From the NCBI RefSeq assembly GCF_047495875.1, contig NC_092497.1, positions 58,706,977-58,770,976 on the forward strand: a DNA stretch of 64,000 bases. The letters run 5' to 3'. Of this stretch, positions 61,976 through 64,000 are shown piece by piece. This stretch comes from Pithys albifrons albifrons. Lineage: Eukaryota > Chordata > Aves > Passeriformes > Thamnophilidae. A program made the translations under genes and the position numbers. The stretch's first letter is position 1, and the number at the start of each line of letters is the position of its first letter. The notes beneath the pieces were generated by a model. The model was not told where the DNA came from, did no database searches, and saw only the letters and a program-made list of their open reading frames with translations.

Positions 61976-64000
61976 GAACAAGACAAAATGTGTTGGCACA
62001 CTGGGTTTGGGGTTTTTCCCCCTGCATATGAAGAGAAATCATATTTTGGAATATGTGGCACAAACAAGAAAAGGGCATAAAAGCTAAGGCTGTTTTATTT
62101 ATATATGAAAAAACTACTGTACATTAATAATCAGTGCAAGTTTTCACACTATACAGGAAAAAAGTGGATAATATTTTAATATAGTCAGGACAGGCAGGTT
62201 TATGGTGTCCTTAATCAGAAAATAAGCTAAAACTTTTGAAATATTAAAATGGTGTGCTGACAGGCTTTCTAATAGCTGCTTGTTTTATACCTACGGAGTA
62301 TTTTAAAGACCACAAGGACTTCATGCTTGCTATTCTTCATGCATTTTTCCCATCTCTGAAAAGAAACCCCTTAAACAACAAAGGTTGATGTTAAAATGTG
62401 AAGCTGGACTGTACATGAGACTCAGGCAGCAGAATAATGCAGGACATAGGCCTCAGAAAAATACTTAAGTTTGAGTGGTATGAAAGGTGCCAAGTTAGAT
62501 TTCACTCTGTTTTTCTGTGTGTTCCTAGTGTCACAATGGACTCAGCTCAACCTTACTCGTACTCATTTGATAGAGCTCATCAGAGCTCTATTTCCTACCA
62601 CCACCCACATGCAAAGAGGAGCTGACAATCCTGACAAGGGCAAAATGCACTACGCAGAGAAAAGTTTGTACTAAAATGCCTTCCTGAGCAGGAAAATATT
62701 TTCACTGCTTAAGTAGGTTTTCCTGCATATTGCTAGAAACTTCAAATGCATCAATAAGCGTACAGCATATGGGTCAAGTAGGAGAAAAATTGTACATGGA
62801 TCACATGGCATGTGGAATAACAGCAGGAGCAAGATCCATAAATAAACTGCTTGCTTGTATTCTATCCTACTTCGATCCCCCAGTCTCACACAATAGAGTT
62901 CCTTTGTACTACTACAAAGAAGCTTGCTATGGTGACCAAAGGAGAGGCTTAATTTGTGCTTACAAAAAACAACATATGTAGAGCTCTTACAATTACACAC
63001 TGAAAATGCACAGTAGTCATTACAAGAATATTTATATGAGAGGGCGGAAATCTTTTTTCTGGTATAAAGAGACATTAGCTACTTTGACTTCAGTGCAAAT
63101 CACATTTACCCTTTAAAGGTAATCTGTCACTTTTCATGTGGTACTGTTGCTGAAAAAGCAGCTGTGTTCATTTCAATGCTGAATTATTCGTTTCTCCTCT
63201 ACAAAGGAGCAAAATTGCTTGATTGTTCTGTATCACCCTTTTCTCTTTTCAGGTAGAATGTTAGAGGTGAATCATGACTCCCTTAGTGCAAGGTATTTTT
63301 GTCAAAATGAAATGCATAATCAACAGTTAAAATAATTGAGATGTTGTCCAAGTGTCTCATTTCATAGACCTACATTAATTCCACAAGCCATCTTTCATTA
63401 TAAATTAGATATTCAGCACTGTTGCATTGTTTCTCAGATGACAGTTATATAGAGTTTAATAACCTTCAGATTTCTTTAAATTGCTTCCTTTTTATACTAA
63501 CATTTTGTTGAATTTTCAAATAATTACACAATAAGGGATTAAACTAACCAAATCCCATACTGCTGAGTAATAATCAAGTGTTTAGTTGCTAATAATCAAA
63601 GCATATATCAAGCATCTTTCTAAGTAAGACTTATTTATAATAACTACAGTGGCCTAATTTAGGTGAGGTGGATGGAAATTAAAAATGCAGTGCATGTGCA
63701 AGTGTAGACATTCACACATAAGACAAAAAGAAAAAACTAAACAAAACACAACAAAACAAATGAGATATCAAGGATAGCATTTTTGGTTATTACAGTCTGT
63801 GCACATGAACATGTCTGACAGTCAAAGTAGAAAAATTCCTGCTGTTTTCACACTGAATGAGATTTAGAGGAAGAAACCATATGGTCTCCGACAATCTACA
63901 TCCTTTCTGTGTGGAAGGACTTCCCTATCTGCCTGGAATGCTTTCAAAGGCTGGGTTTAGCACCATCTTAGCTAGGCATGTCAGCATTTTCAGTTTAACA
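61976..64000. other. Unique sequence, no gene recognised
   Basis: An A/C-rich low-complexity tract lies at 63,722-63,762. Overlapping frames at 62.44-63.08 kb on both strands have no recognisable domain. Confidence 0.5.
63722..63762. repeat. A/C-rich low-complexity tract
   Basis: It consists of words AAACAAAACACAACAAAACAAA on the plus strand. Confidence 0.8.

Noticed and set aside
1..64000. CRISPR arrays, operons, ribosome binding sites, bacterial or phage systems
   Set aside because: There are no direct-repeat/spacer arrays and no closely packed long frames. The repeat content is that of a vertebrate (bird).
1..64000. tRNA, rRNA or snRNA genes
   Set aside because: I found no intact A/B-box pair with a cloverleaf and no rRNA-like stretch by eye. 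A dedicated scan was not possible, so small RNA genes may be missed.

Overview
The window looks like a stretch of bird genome, most probably from a songbird, that contains no recognisable protein-coding gene. The evidence for a bird is the set of repeats. There are at least eleven pieces of CR1, the dominant avian LINE, several ending in the octamer tail typical of CR1 (ATTCTATG and variants). There are also LTRs of the kind found in avian endogenous retroviruses. Base composition is AT-rich by eye, and the open frames outside repeats are short and unlike any family I recognise. It reads as a gene desert or the inside of a very long intron.

Layout. 0-8 kb: two old plus-strand CR1 pieces (about 1.48-2.16 and 4.27-4.44 kb), a possible endonuclease scrap near 5.6 kb and a minus-strand CR1 piece at 7.75-8.03 kb. 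8-15.8 kb: unique AT-rich sequence. 15.85-16.71 kb: a plus-strand CR1 with a large internal deletion. 17.03 kb: a run of 17 G. 18.48-19.48 kb: a degenerate solo LTR, followed by a badly decayed retroviral pol remnant at about 20.74-21.13 kb. 21-36 kb: mostly unique sequence with one CR1 piece (28.34 kb). 36.04-37.39 kb: a composite locus in which one LTR is inserted into another and part of the older LTR is present a second time. 38.08-39.30 kb: the youngest-looking element, a minus-strand CR1 3' portion whose reverse transcriptase frame is still open. 43.49 kb: a GATA microsatellite. 46.87-47.36 kb: a decayed hAT DNA-transposon transposase on the minus strand. 53-62 kb: five more short CR1 pieces.

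Nothing here forms a working pathway. All recognised coding potential is transposon- or retrovirus-derived and broken or truncated. The points most worth a second look are the nested LTR locus, the hAT remnant, the class-I-like pol remnant, the open CR1 frame lacking the motif A aspartate, two strong hairpins (1.28 and 48.74 kb), two G-quadruplex-prone runs and two candidate exons without a known product.

Limits: everything was read by eye without alignment or database search. Element boundaries are approximate, and family names below the level of CR1, hAT or LTR are tentative.
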